A DNA stretch of 64,000 nucleotides from Siderastrea radians (taxonomy: Eukaryota > Cnidaria > Anthozoa > Scleractinia > Rhizangiidae), in assembly GCA_964017195.1 (NCBI GenBank), contig OZ024898.1:1-64000 (forward strand), read 5' to 3'. Positions 34,020-48,400 of the stretch are shown here, piece by piece. The notes beneath the pieces were generated by a model, which saw only the letters and a list, made by a program, of their open reading frames with translations, was not told the DNA's origin and made no database searches. Within the stretch, counting starts at the first letter, position 1; every line of letters begins with the position of its first letter. A program made the position numbers and the translations under genes.

Positions 34020-34283
34020 TTAGGTTGGTGTCTATAGTCCGCTCGATCTAAGCGTGCCGAGCAAGCTTCGCAAATGCTGTTTGTGACGGGTGTTTCCGCC
34101 CGTGCACTGCTTTGGGCCATAGACCGTGACGTCTTGTAGAGAGTGATTTGTCGAGTTAAAATGTTCAAGTCAAATGATCGGTTGCAAATACTGCGAAGGT
34201 GCTCTCTGAAACGTTCCCGCACCCGCCTTCCACCCGAGGTAAATGCCTTTGCAGCGGCTACATGTGATACAACAACATAAGCC
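34020..34283 (-). pseudogene. Penelope-type GIY-YIG endonuclease remnant
   Basis: Minus-strand reading gives CITCSRCKGIYLG, the cysteine cluster and GIY motif. A frame change leads into RRVRERFREHLRSI, and a further change into NHSLQDVTVYGPKQCTGGN and RHKQHLRSLLGTL. This is the order of blocks in the GIY-YIG nuclease of Penelope-like elements. It lies upstream of the reverse transcriptase fragment on the same strand, the reverse of the usual Penelope order and 1.7 kb away, so it is most simply a separate copy. A 146-codon reading over this region mixes frames and is not a host gene. Confidence 0.65.
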
Positions 34284-34289
34284 ATCATA

Positions 34290-36240
34290 CTACAACATTC
34301 TCAGACTAAACTCTGACCGAGTGAAGTGGTCACAGATGTTCTATACGTTCTTGAGGCCCCTTAGAACAGCCTGAGGTATGACATACTTGCATTCTGGCAA
34401 GAGGACCTCCGCAGAGAAAGAATCGGGAATCAAAAGGCGAGGGCGAGCTATCAGCAGAGCGCACAAAGGTATCCCTGAATCCCTGAGGTTTCTGTCTTGT
34501 TGATATGTCACCAGTGAGGGCTCAGGTCTCGGGGTCAGAGGTCAAGACGTCGAAGTTGTCGAGAAATATTTGCTTGTGCCAGTGTTAATGGGATTATACG
34601 TTGGTACCAATGGCACTCTAGCTATTATTTGTCTGTATGATTTGTGCTTTCGCTGAGATGTGGCGGTAGTGTTAGTGTCTCGTCGCTCAGCTTTCTATTG
34701 TTACGGATTTGGTTGCAGGACTGTTGTCACTGGAAGCCACCATTTCTGTTAGACCCCCTGTCGCCATTGAGAGGGAATTGCATTTCCCTTCGTATTACCG
34801 TCGAAAAGTTGTGCAACTTTAAGTGTGATAAAACAAGAAGGCTTTTAATACTATCTTTTTTTTTTAGAAATCTCAGTTCATAAGACAAGTTGCACAGATT
34901 GTTTTACAAAGTGGATGTTAAATAAAATCTTTTAAAAACAAGAAGGATTTTTAAAACAGAGTTTATAATAATAAATCAATAGCAATTCGAGCACAAGCAG
35001 CCATTTTCCATTTCTTTAATGAGCTAAATATTAAAAAAAAAAGATAATCCGAACAATCAGACATTCAGAACATGCTAGTTATTAAAATGTAGGCGCTAAT
35101 GTCAAGATTTATTATCTTGAAGAAGGTGAAATAGTTTTTGGTTTGTCGTCTTGAACCAGTGGGTGGATCTGTCAGTTAGTGAGGAAAACGGAAAGGAAGG
35201 ATTCAGAAAGGAACTACACAACACTAAAAAATGGCAATAATATGGTTTATTCGAAGAAGGGGGACCCTAAGCTCGCACCAGTTCCCGCGCGTACAACAAC
35301 AAAAACATCCAAAAATGGCAATGTTCCAACAACAATGTTCAGTGTTCATAAAATCTTCCCGACGTTCACTAATTTTTTCTTGACCGCAGGCTTTTTTGAA
35401 TGGTGGGGGCATGGAGTACAGTTGACGGGAGAAGGGCCTTGAGTCCTATTTTCTTTGATTCCTCACCAATTATTGGGAAATAGCTCGTAGCTTAGAAGGG
35501 AACGGGTTTTGTGTCGAACAGGGTGCAAGGAACTTAGGGTGATAGGCGTCAGTATTACATAGCAAGATGACTTATTTAAGATGCAATTAAAAATATATAT
35601 ATATAATACGTCTTGAAAGGAAAACGTGAACTTTACCCAAAAACTTTTTAAAAATAGAAGGATAAATAAACACAACAAGATCACTATGCATAAATTTAAA
35701 TACTTAACATTAAATTTAAAATGTATATTAAAGCCTATCGTCCCATGTTGTCTCATTTCCAAAGTGGCGGATATTTTAAGATTGCGTGACACCCTGCGTT
35801 GTCACGCTACGCAACAAAAGGCCAGGCTGCAAATTTCGAATGCGCAATTTAACGTGTGAGGATGTACTTTGTTAGTGAGTGAATAGAGGTCTCTTGCATT
35901 TATCTTTGTGCGTATGTGACGAACACTTTGGTAAAAGCCGCTCATTTGGTCGGAGAACTATCTGGTAGGTGTTATCTCCCTGTGTTTGTTCGTTCGGTGA
36001 GTTTTTCTTGACATACAGTGTCGTCAGTTGCCGATATTAGTTCGGTGCCTGTAGAGTGAGTGTGTTCGGCACCAGTGATGTCTAGCGCCTCTGCACTGTC
36101 ATTTGCTAAACTTCTGATGATTTCATCCCACAAAATAACACTTACTTTTGAGACTCCGCCCCTAAGCAAAAATTTGATAGGTTGATTTCGTGACCCAGCC
36201 CTGCAAATGTTCATTGTATAATGTGAAAACAAACAAACGG
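34290..36240. other. Intergenic, upstream of GCLC
   Basis: No exon or recognisable repeat is found. The GCLC promoter probably lies near its 3' end. Confidence 0.35.
36191..36199 (+). promoter_or_regulatory. Possible antioxidant response element core upstream of GCLC
   Basis: TGACCCAGC preceded by G fits the minimal ARE pattern RTGACNNNGC, about 240 bp before the GCLC start codon. Such a loose motif is expected by chance every few kilobases, so it is weak alone. GCLC in animals is a classic ARE-driven gene. Confidence 0.2.
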
Positions 36241-36431
36241 TGCTACTGCAGTCTCGGCTGGGATATAAGCTTAAGTTATTTCACGGACTTCGTTTTTCCG
36301 GTATATCCTCCGCAACTTAAATATCAGGTAAAGTTTTCAAAGTTTTTGTCAACACAACACTGACAGGCAGGTGCAGCTAACGTTGTTCGCTTGATTTTGC
36401 AGTTTTTCCTGAGGCAACTGAGTAACGAACA

Positions 36432-39400
36432 ATGGGGCTTCTTTCGCTTGGGTCTCCGTTATCTTGGTCAGAAACTAAACAGTACGCAGATCATGTCCGC
36501 AAGCATGGCATTCTACAGTTCCTTCACATCTACAACAAGCTAAAAGATCGCGAAAACGACTGCTTGAAGTGGGGAGACGAGGTACTTTGTAGAATTTGCC
36601 ATCCGTTTACTTGAAATTATGTATGCAAAATAGGTCTTTATACTGTGTAAATCGTGATATTTATGCAGTAGTGTATGATTTAAAACGTTTATGATGTGTT
36701 GCTTGGAAGATGCTTACGCATCGATCCTTGGTTTTTTCACAGTAGTGGTAAGGATTGTGTTTTTACCTACTACCTTAACCTTATGTATGGAAACTTTCAA
36801 TCTGTCGATTGAAAATTTCACGTTTTCTGACCTAAGCTATTATTAATTTATTAACACCTTCATCGCAGCAGTTTAATGGTCTTTAAAAATTTAAGCTTAT
36901 ACTTTTGTCGTAGATTTCGATTCGTTTAATAGAATTAGCCTCGCAGACAAAAAGGGATCAGTAACAGTACGAGAAAATAACAGAATGTAAAAGATGCACA
37001 AACTCTTGTTTTGACGTTTCTTAAATTGCTGTAACAGTGAAACCGGGTTGTGTTTACTTAAAATTAATTCTTTAATTTTATGAGATGCATGCATATGGGA
37101 GAGAGGCATCGTGAACATGCAGTTTCACTGAGTGTGATTATTTAAGCTATCATTGTATTCATTGTATTTAATACTAACCCTAAACCCCAGTGTAGGGCAT
37201 GATTTTCTGGATGCTGAGTCATGGCTGTGTGCATAATTAAAATAACTTCTTAAGAACCGGCTGACTCATGTATCATTTGCATTTAAGTAAGACTTAAGGT
37301 TACTCCGGACTTTCGCGGGTGTCCTCCCGTCTCTTCCGGGAAGAAATTTGTATGCGTGCCATTTTAAAAGAAAGCACAGCAAACTATATATCGTTGGAAA
37401 GCTTAAAAAATGTAGATTTTGGAAAAAAAATGAATTTCCAGTTTTTTAATTCCGCAAAAGAAAGTTGCAAAAATGACCGCGAAAATGACCATGCGTCATT
37501 CCAGCAAACAAACGAATTAATAGTAAGGGTACCAAAATTCGGCAGATTTCTGTGAAATTTGGCCTAAACGTTGCTTAGATGTTGTGAAACAAAAGTGTGT
37601 CGGGGATTTTTGAAATTTATAAGATTTCACCCGTGGCGATCTTCAATGCAATGCCCATCGTGCATTCTTTGCTTCTCGAACTTGACAGATTAATTAAAAA
37701 ATAACCAGTCAGAATATCGAAAAATGCTGACACACTTTTGATGATTGATCCTTTAGGATTAACACTGTGCAGTTATTTTGCCGATGCGCTTGGATTTAAT
37801 ACCATATTAATTCAATTGAATGACACATGGTCATTTTCACGGTTGATTGTGATTTCCTCTTACGGAATTGAAGAAACCGCAATTTATATTTTTTTCAGAA
37901 ATCTACATTTATTAAGCTTTCCGACGATAAATAGTTTGCCGTGTTTTCCTTTAAAATGGCGTGCATACAAATTTTTTCCCCAAGGACACCCACAAAGGTC
38001 CGGAGTAACCTTAAATGCTGCAACAAAATTGCCAAGAATATTCCCTACTAGTCCATCGACTTTATAACTAGTGACTCATCTTTTCTACATATCTTCAAGA
38101 TTGAGATAAAAAATTTATTTTATTGATTGGTGAGAGTCTTGGTTTCAATTGTGATTTGGTGGTGGATGGTTAGAGAGTGTTTGGAGCCGCTTCAGTGAAC
38201 AATAAACAGCTAGGCCTGTTTGGATAAAATACCTAAGTCTATGTCTATGCTACAGTACCAGATAGCTCGTGTACTGGAAAAAAAACATACCAGATAGACA
38301 TGCTATTCAAACATACATGTAAAACACTGATTTTGGCACAATTTTTAATCCCGGAGCGATCTGGGCCACTCCACTCTTCAGAGTGAATGAACATGTATCG
38401 AATGGTATTTTGTGCCACTCCTGGCACAGTGTACATGTGAACAGGGAATCGATCTGAAGCAGGAGGCAATAACTTAAGCAGGAGTTTGGGAACCAACTGA
38501 AAAGATGGTACCCAGCTACGTGTTCTAGTTCTGGGCCAATTTTCTTTTCACAGTAAGCCAGAGAACTTTTCACTTTGGCACAGTAAGCTTATCCAGTATA
38601 GTGTAGACATAGCTATGTGGAACTCTACAGCCAAATCTTGATCATTCAAATTTAAACCTGGTCAATTTTAACTCTCAATCTCTTATTCTCTGACCCTTAT
38701 TCAGACTGAATTTGTACATGGAATGTTGAATTACAAAGTAAAATTATTTTTTCTTGTCCAGGGCTCAAAGTTTTTTTTTGGCTTTGGGAGCACTTGTGCT
38801 ACCAGGTGTAAATTTCTAGGCGCACTGCCAAAATTTTAGGCGCACGGCTAAAATTGTTAGGAGCACAGTTAAAATACTGGTGGCACCAAAAAGAAAAATC
38901 AGAAAGCTTCAGACGTTGGTTAAGTATTCATGTTATCTTTTATTTCAATCCTGTGTTTGTTCCTTTCAGGCTCTTACTATATGTTGAAGATAACACTAAT
39001 ACTGTTACGTTTTTTAAATCAACCTTACTTCTCAATCTCAAGAAGTATAACACTTTATGGTACATTCAAGATAACAGAAAAATTCCACATTCATTTCCTT
39101 TGAAATTAACATGAATAACTAAGAAAATATACACTGTCAGTTTACTGCTCACAACTTTCATTTCATTTTAGTTTAAAGCTGATACAGACTTGAAAGTAGA
39201 TCCACATCATTTGATTAATACAACATTAACTCAATCAGTCGAAATCCGGTGATTGCCATGAATCAGCAACTGAAATTAATTCATCTGGCCACATTCTGTA
39301 AGCACAGTTAGGACGCCTTGATCTCTGACCATTGTTGAACCACTTGACAACTGCTGGAGTGGGTCAAATGAGTTCAATGACACCACTGCGAACTCCAAGG

Positions 39401-42400
39401 TTAACAGAGGCTCCATCTGAAGCAAGAGAAACTAACTTATGTATCCAATTTGGAAGGCCATCTTCAACAAGGTCACTGAATGCATTTTTTACTGCAGCTA
39501 GTACACCTAGTAGAATAGAAAAAAGAGTTGTAAAAGAATTTTACGTAACGTTATCGTAATGTACGTAACGTTACCTAGAGTTGCTGTACAACTACCGTGT
39601 CTCGTGTTTAGAATTGTCGCATCCATTGACTAAGGATGAAGATCCATACATTGGGAAGGCTTTACAATATCTGCAGCGCATCAATTCTTTTTCTAAATCC
39701 CATTCAAGCCATCGAATTGCTTTAGCCATGCTCTCTGAAACTTGTACACTTTTCTTTTTTTTCTCGCTGACTCGTCTTCTTTATCTTGGACTTAAGTATC
39801 ATTGGAGTTCAAGGCTGATGAAGTTTTGGAGTTCGAGGCTGAAGAAGAAGGCGGCGGGCGGCTGTTTAATAATAAATTATAGTTATGCAAATGAGCATTT
39901 CGTAAGAGAATAAATTACATTGTTGACTGCGCATTGACTTTTATTTAATAACTGGGATATAATTCATTGTTTTTAAAATTGTTCTTACCTTGAAGAAAAA
40001 AGTCTCTTAACCCAGGTTGTTTAGCCATTCTTGACTCTGGATTGACCCTTCACATCGGCAACGCAAACTCGATTGCGCAAGAAGCACGTGTTTTCAAGGT
40101 AGCGTTCACTCACACGTGTCAGCGGAGACTTTACAAAACCGAAAAGAGTCGAAAGAGTCTGGGATGGAATGGAAACGTCGAGAAGAAATGGACCTCCGAG
40201 ATCGGAGAAACCACGGGGAAAACGACCAATAAAACACACACTGATGCAAGGGAAATGATGAAACTTTATTATTTGGAGCCTGATTGTGTTATATCTACCT
40301 TTGAATTTATTATTTCAAGCTTCTGTTTCGTGTCTAACCAGTCGGAGTACATAAGGACGATCAGGTTAGAAAGCAGAGTCGAGTAGCGATTCAGTCGCAC
40401 TGAACGCGGGCTTTTTAGGCGCGCAAGTGCGATCACACATGATTTTTTAGGCGCACAATAAAAAATCTAGTCGCATGTGCGACCAGCTGGTCGTTAACTT
40501 TGAGCCCTGTTGTCATGTAACATCTTTTAATATAAATCCATATGTGGCAATCTGTGTTCTCGCTGCTTTGTATTGTCTATTCTGCAATTTTTACAAGCTT
40601 TCATCACAAATTTATCACTGCTTTGCAGTCTATGAGGACTAAGTTTTTTAGATAGGAAATCTTGTCAAGCACATACATTATGGACTTATAGGGTGTGGTT
40701 ATTGATCTTGAGTGGCCCATTGGACTTTATTCAAGGTGCAAAGTTGAGTTTCAGTGGATGTCAATAGCAAAGGCTGTTGTCACCAACTATTGCATGACAG
40801 TGAAATATTTGTCTTGGACTTTGTAACCGTGTAATAGGATTGCTTAGTGTGAGTGAGACGTTTTTGATCACGAGGTGAAACTAGAAAGGTGGCGGTGAAC
40901 CGTATTAAAATGCTTGAGGATAACAAACCCAGAGAGACTATTTGTTGTGTACCCGGTTATGACAGCTGTTATTAAAAATCAAATACAAAAGTGACAGAGT
41001 CAAACGATAAGCAAATCTATTCAGTTATAATGGAAAAGGTATTTTAATATGAAAATCAGATTTTCAGCCACATAAATTGTAAGGAAATTGACTGTTCAAA
41101 CAAAAATATAAGAAAACCTAAATTAACACCCAAATTTTAAGTCACTGTTTACAGTGATATAAAAAAATAGGTTCATTAACGTTGTCAATGTGACTGGCTA
41201 TAATATGCAAGGTTGAGCCTCAACTTTACAAGGAAAATACAGAAATAAATAAAAAATACAGCTACGCCTCTGGGTAAAAAACATGAAGTTAATGATCTGG
41301 TATAACCTACTACCATCGGAATAGAATTTGGTATATTTTTCCTAAATTTATATACATCTCTGATCGCTTTTCAACCACAGATCACAGATTAACATATATA
41401 GTATATGTAGTGTCATTTCAGTTAGCATTATTGCCCTACATATTTAATTATTTGTGTTTTTTTGTAGGTTGAGTACACTTTGTTAAAATTTGACCATGAA
41501 AACAAGAAGGTCTACAGCAACTTACGGGCAAAGGAAGTACTTGATGTCTTACAGCTTGAGGAGTTAAAAAATCCCAGGTGAAACTAAAAAGCTGCCTAGC
41601 TTAAGATAATACAATTATATGCATATGTCTTTTACTTCTTTTGATTGAAACATTATTGATCAAAAAGACAAAAACAATCTGAACACCTTTGAAACTTATT
41701 AATTGCAGTTAATTATTGTTCTGAAGCAGTGTGTGTAAATTAAATTTGGTTCAATTATAAACAACGTGTTTCGAATTCTTGCTAATTCAAAATGGCCACT
41801 GCACGATTTTGATGTTTCTGGAGAAAAGAAAAAAGAAAATGCAAATGATCTGATAATCACCTGAGCAATTATACTAAAACAAAAGATGAAATTATGAATA
41901 TATGAAATTCATATATTTGAACTGCGAGGATCTTCTTTATACTAAAACAATTACATTGTATTCTCCTCAGGCTCAGCGAATATTGTGGAATACACATTAT
42001 TCACTTTGCCTTCGGGGAATAATTGTTAAATGTTGTTTTGTTGCCAAAAAAGGCCTCATAAGTCATACAGTCCTTCAAAACAAGTCAGTTCAGAAGAGGG
42101 ACGGGGGTGGGAAACCATTTTTACCAGCTTGTCTGTCTTTCCCTATAAACTAATAAAGAAATGTGTACATGTATGCAGCTTGTAGCTCTCCCAACAATTT
42201 CTATCCATGAGTGAATGTTGTCTAACTGGCATTAAAAAAAATTGTTTTGTTATACATGATAAGTCTGTATGTAGTTACATGTATAAAGTAATTAACTAGC
42301 TTGAAAGAATTAAGCTTTACATTTGTTTCATTTTCAAAAGAAAAAAAATTTGAATGCCCACTTTCTGATACTAGTGGCTGTTTTAATAAGATCACCCACT

Positions 42401-45400
42401 GCAGGTAGTTTAGCTGTTAAAGTTATTTTAAGTTACTTGACTAGTGGCCATCTTGTTGTTTAAAAGTTTGGCGAATTTGCTGTTCAGTAACTCATGGTAA
42501 AAATAAATTATAATGTTGTTAGGCTAACATGTTATTTCTCTTGCAGCACCATCAAGACGGCATGGAGACCTGAGTATGCTGGCTACATGGTTGAAGGTAA
42601 AATGTGTTTCTCACTATGATAACACATTTTTTAAATAGAAATTGGGTTTCTCAGCTGAACCATAAGTTTTTGTTTGTACATGTACTGTTCCCAATAAAAA
42701 CTGTGGAGATCTGAGATTCCCTCCTCACGCACGTGCATCCACGTACACGTACCTGTTGCAGTTCAATTTTATCCTTGGTTCAATTTTTATTTTCTTTTGT
42801 TTTAAACTCATTATCATACATCACCATACACAAAAACAAAGGAAAATAAAAATTGAACCACGGATAAAATTGAACCACAACACACATGTCAGAATTACAT
42901 GTAGATTATACAGTACGGTGACTTAATAAACATACTGTACAGTCAGTGACAAATGAATAAATTAGTCCAACAGTCAATTAACTACATTGTGGCTAGTTTT
43001 GGAACAGTACATATAATCAGCTCTTGGGTCATATACTGATATTGAACCACCTTAAGATATACAATTAGCTGCTTCATTTGAGATGGGATGCTTGACCAAA
43101 CAGGCTCCACTCAAAACTACTCTCCAAAAGTAATGATCTACTTTTTTAAAAAAAATGGCTTCAGTAGTGCTCCCTAGCTTTACCCATCCAGTAGTGCTGT
43201 AATAGTTTTCTTGTACCCAAGGTCATGGTGGTGTCAATTTCTCCAGCTCGTTTAACGTGGCAGCAAAGTTATGTCAGTTCTTTTTAGGTTTTTGCTGGTC
43301 GTTTAGTGTGTTTGATAGTTTCCAACATTTTCACTGAGCTAATATCTGCTTAACGCTGATTTCATGCAACTGTTTAATGCTTTGAGCTATCCGTTTAATC
43401 TGTTTGGTCAACCGTTTAGTAATTTTGGTCAACCATTTAACCTTTTAAGTTATCCATTTATGGACTTTGTTCAACCATTTAAAAATCATAGCCATTTGTA
43501 TGCTTCAGTTAACCCCTTACTATCTGTTTATAATCCATTTATTACAACCGTTAACGGAAAAACATTGGCGTACATTTTCCCGTGGAAGGTCACAAATGTT
43601 CTTGTGTAAGGAAACAACACAATCGCTGGCAAAGACAATTTCCTTACTGAACTCTCTGACAACTACACTGCTTACTAAATACACTTAACCTGAATCACCA
43701 CATACATGCATTCAATGGAAGTTCACTGTACAATAAAATCATGACATTCTACGTTTTACTCTTGCCTGTACAGTGACTTCCAGAAGTGTTGTTGAAACAC
43801 GACTCAATGTCACCAACAGTCCTTCACAGGACTTCACTTAACCAGACAGTCCCAGAAAATCTGGAACTGAAAGGCAATTTCGTTCTTTTGTCAGTTGACA
43901 GTAGATTGATATTCACAGCTGTAGGTCAGGACCAGTGATTTTGTGAGTTCTGCAACCTCGCTTTTAGCTGGCTTTCAATGGTTTAATTAAGTTATGACAG
44001 AAACCACTGATATTTAATGTCAAGTACTAGTTTATTATTAAGGTTTAAGAACAATTTTTAAATGGTTAGCTTTCAGGAAGGGTTACTGGGGCACTGCTTA
44101 CCATCAATGTTGTTAACATGAATTTCTTATTGCTACATGCACAAATGCACAAGTTACAGTTGTAATGGTCAAAACTAATGTTGAGAACTTTTTTTTATAG
44201 GAACTCCCGGTCATCCCCTTGGTGGATGCATGAGGCACTTTAACATGATAGAAGCAAACATGAAACTAAGGTATACACAGAAAGCAAACTGGAGAAGTTC
44301 CTTAACCATATAAATTCTGTGTACCTCCCCCCCCCCCCCCACCCCAAGCCCATGCTTAACAGTGTTTTCATCAATTTCCTGACCAACAGACGTGAAGAGA
44401 TCCAGAAAAATCTATCAGAGCCTGGTGAAACAGTTCAGTCGATTGTTGCATTCCCCAGGTAAAAGCCATTAAAGGACTTAATATCTTAATATTTTATAAT
44501 TATTTAGAAAAAAAGGGTTGGGAGGTCTTCAGGTCTTGGGATAAGAGGTAGGGGAACAGGATTCCAAAGGTGCAAAACAGCAAAACAAAAACAACAAAAC
44601 ATGAAAATGTGGGCACTACCAAGCCAAGTACCTGAGCAGTGGAAGTTAAAGGTAAAGCTGAAGCTTATGAGACCCCCCCCCCCACCCCCACCCCCACCCC
44701 TCCCCCACCCATTTATTGTTGTTGAGCAGAGACTGCTCAGGAGTAGGTGCAGGGGTAAAAATATGACAGCATTTGCATGGTATCACATGCCAATGTAAAT
44801 TAACCTTTCAGTTAATTTATTAATTTATTGTTTACCTTGTTAATCTTCTCAGCTATATATATATGCGTGGCATGGTGTCACATGTAACCTTGGGTGATTT
44901 ATTGTTGTTAATCATTTCAGACTTGGATGCCCCAACTTTACATATCCAAGCTTTGAACCCACCCCAGGCAGGGGAATATCAAGCTCGCTGTTTTTTCCTG
45001 ATCAGGCCATTTTCCAAGGACATCCAAGATTCAGGTACAACTCATTATTGGCCCCGTGACTATCTGACGTAACTCTTTTGCACCCAATACTGTTACTCTT
45101 GTTTGATTAGCAACAGAACTTGTTAATTATGTCTCTATGTTCTGTGTAACCTTCTTGAAAGGGTTAGGGTTAGTAATAATGATACCAGTGATTTGTTATC
45201 TTTATGTAACAGCTGTACAGTGAGTTCACTCCTAATTTATGAATCAATATATTAATTTGTTATTTTTAGCACCCTAACAAGAAACATCAGAGAACGAAGA
45301 GGCTCAAAAGTTGCTATCAATGTTCCAAGTAAGCTCAACCTGTTACTTACATGTACTAAGAGTGCCAAAGGACAGACTGTGTAATTCCAGAAAAAATCGA

Positions 45401-48400
45401 TACACACCCATGAAAGGTCATTGGAAATTTCTGGGCGGGGGGAGGGGGTGTTAAAAGCCAAAATTTTGGAAGTAAAGTATTAAGTTAAAATGAAATTTCT
45501 TTGGGGGGAGAGTGCAAGTCAACATGAACCTTCCATGGGGGAGTCTGGATATTATTTGTCTATATAACACATGTAATGGCACACTTTCATGATAAAGCCA
45601 TCTAACGTGAAATTAATTGTTCACTGTGATCATGTCCACACCCACCAAACACTCGAGCCATTTTTGTAGCATCATGATCTTTATGAGACAAATGAATTAG
45701 ACCTTGGTAAGATGGATGCAATGTATGAATGAAGACCTACTGGTATGTAGTACAATGTTGAGAAACAAAATTTGAATCATTATGGTGTTAAATCAAAAGT
45801 TCAGTGGCAATCAGACTTCATTCGGCACCAATATCACATAGGGTGGCTGGCCAAGGACATTTTCATTTAGTTTTTTAACTTGTTGGATTCAGCAGTTTTG
45901 AGTGGAAACGTTGAGCCTGTTTTGGCCATTTAGGACTTACATGTATACTGTTATCATTGTAACTTACTACGTTATTTTCACTGGCAGTCTTTAAGGATGT
46001 GAACACTCCATCCCCATTTATTGAAAAGTTCCCCGAGGTTGAAGGAGAAGGTGCACAGGCAGCCCAACCTGACCACATCTATTTGGATGCAATGGGCTTT
46101 GGCATGGGGATGTGTTGTCTTCAGGTACAGTGTAGTAATAAAATTACTGTGCACAGTTCATGATTGATAAGTAGGAAACGAAAGTGGCTACCTTGTGTCA
46201 GCAGCAGTTGTTCTGATGTACTCTTTGTTTGTGAAGTGGTCCAGAACAAATACACCTGTAGTTTTTAATTTTTAAATTAATTCTGTTAACCCTAAAACCC
46301 CAAATCCCAAACCCTAAAAGCTCAGGCAAGGTCTCACTTTCCTGACAATAAAACCTGCTAGTAAAACAAAAATAAAGAAAACCTAGCTTAAGGCCTTGGA
46401 GTACACAATACAGCTTGCCCAAAGGACAAACTGAAGACAAACTTCGTTCCCTGAGTTGTATCAGAAATTAATGCGGTTATAAATTTGATCAAGGAATCAT
46501 CAACAGTAACAAAGCAATCTGACAGTGCCGCTTTACTCAAAGAACTGTCTTGTAGACCGTGTTCTAATGAAAAGTATTTTGTCAATGCAGATGACTTTCC
46601 AAGCATGCAGCATCAGTGAAGCACGGTATCTGTACGATCAACTTGCAGTTGTCACTCCTATCGTGGTAAGCATACTTGATACCATACAACAACTGTGCTG
46701 ATGATACTCTTCTTATTATTGTTTTTGGTTATTTTTACACTTCAGCTTTGTACATTCACCAAAGGGGTGGAAGGTACCTTTAGGGCAACACCTCCTTAAA
46801 AAATAATGGACTTGGTAGTTTTCAGACATGTTACTGTAAAGCATGGTACAATTGTAGCTCTCTCTAGAACATGTTATCTACCCGGGGTGAACCCTGCTTT
46901 AGTAGCTATGGGATGCAAGATCTCCATGATGCAAGTGAATTTGAAACTAGCTCATGTCTCGTCTATGTCTTGTCCATTTTTCCAGTGAACTTGTGATAAC
47001 CCTTTTATTCGTTCCTGTTAAGTTCCTTTCTTTGACCCATGCTCACAACAATGTGAATGTTCCATCTTTTCTTGTAACCCTACTAAATGTTTCCATTTTT
47101 TTCTTCTTGAAGATGGCGCTGTCCGCGGGCACGCCCATCCTCCGTGGTTACCTCTCAGATCTGGACTGCCGCTGGTGTGTGATTGCAGGTGCAGTGGATG
47201 ATCGTACTCCAGAGGAGAGAGGTCTGGAGGTGAGTCATGCCCTGAGCTGTGTCAACAAATCAAGAAATGTGCAATAAAATTTTTTCTACAACCTCAAAAG
47301 AGGTTTATTTTTGGACAGACAACATGACTTTCTCTGACACATTAAGTCACCAGCTTGCAGTATTTATAGAGTACTGAGTCTCTGCTGACTGGCAAACACC
47401 ATAAAAAGCATCATTCTAAAAGACTGCTTTGTTGGCAGAAGACAAAAAAAGTTGTTTCTGCATCTGTGTTTTTAAACTCCAGTGCTGAGATTAAAATCTC
47501 ATCACTAGAGTCCCTAGTCTTTCATCTACACCCAGTGCAACTGACCACATTTGGTTCCTTCATGTCATTTTCTGTTATTTTCTGCAGCCTTTGAAGGAAA
47601 ACAGATTTGTTATTCCCAAGTCACGATATGACTCGATCAGTACATATCTGTCCCCAGAGGGAAATAAATACAGTGATATTGAGTTGGTGCACGACAAGGA
47701 GATTTATCAGCAGCTGGTAGACGCTGGTAAGTGAATATTATCCATGTGTAGAGTAGTTCCTGCAAAAAATCTACAGAACCCTTCATCCTGTTTTGTTTCC
47801 GTTTTTCCTCTGATATCAGGCATTGATGAACAGTTGGCCCGCCATTATGCTCACTTGTTCATCCGGGATCCTTTGACGCTGTTCCATGAACACATTCATG
47901 AAGATGACGAGCAACACACAGACCACTTTGAGGTACAGCACAAGCTGGGTATAGCATATATATAGAATTGTCCTCACTGAGACTGTGGTTTGGGTGATTA
48001 ATGGACGGTGCCAAATGCAGTTTAATTTCTCATTGTTAGATCCTGACAGTGAAATCAGTTCAGGTCAATTCAGGTCAAGCGTTCATCGATGACAGAAAAA
48101 ATTACTCAATAATTGTTAGTTGTGTAAAATTTGCAAAGATCCATGGCAATAAAATCTTTGTTTATCTGTCCTTCCACCGCAAGCTTGCGATAAGAACTGG
48201 ACCAAGATACCGACCTAAAGGAAGTTCAACGACATCTCTGTCTGATCACGTGTGACAATGTTATAACATTTAGTGTTTTTGCTTGTGTGTGCTTAGAATA
48301 TCCAGTCAACTAACTGGCAGACCATGCGGTTCAAGCCGCCTCCCCCCAACTCTTCTATTGGGTGGAGGGTGGAATTCAGACCTACTGAGGTGAGCATTAT

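Noticed and set aside
33848..34288. 146-codon open frame on the minus strand as a host gene
   Set aside because: Its middle and adjacent frames carry frameshifted GIY-YIG endonuclease blocks of a Penelope-like element.
43364..43609. Apparent repeat protein [14 protein letters not shown]
   Set aside because: It is a non-coding tandem repeat in GCLC intron 3.
44669..44710. C-rich homopolymer tracts as regulatory elements (also near 17361, 26114, 33725, 44328, 49338)
   Set aside because: Low-complexity runs scattered through introns and spacers without further structure.
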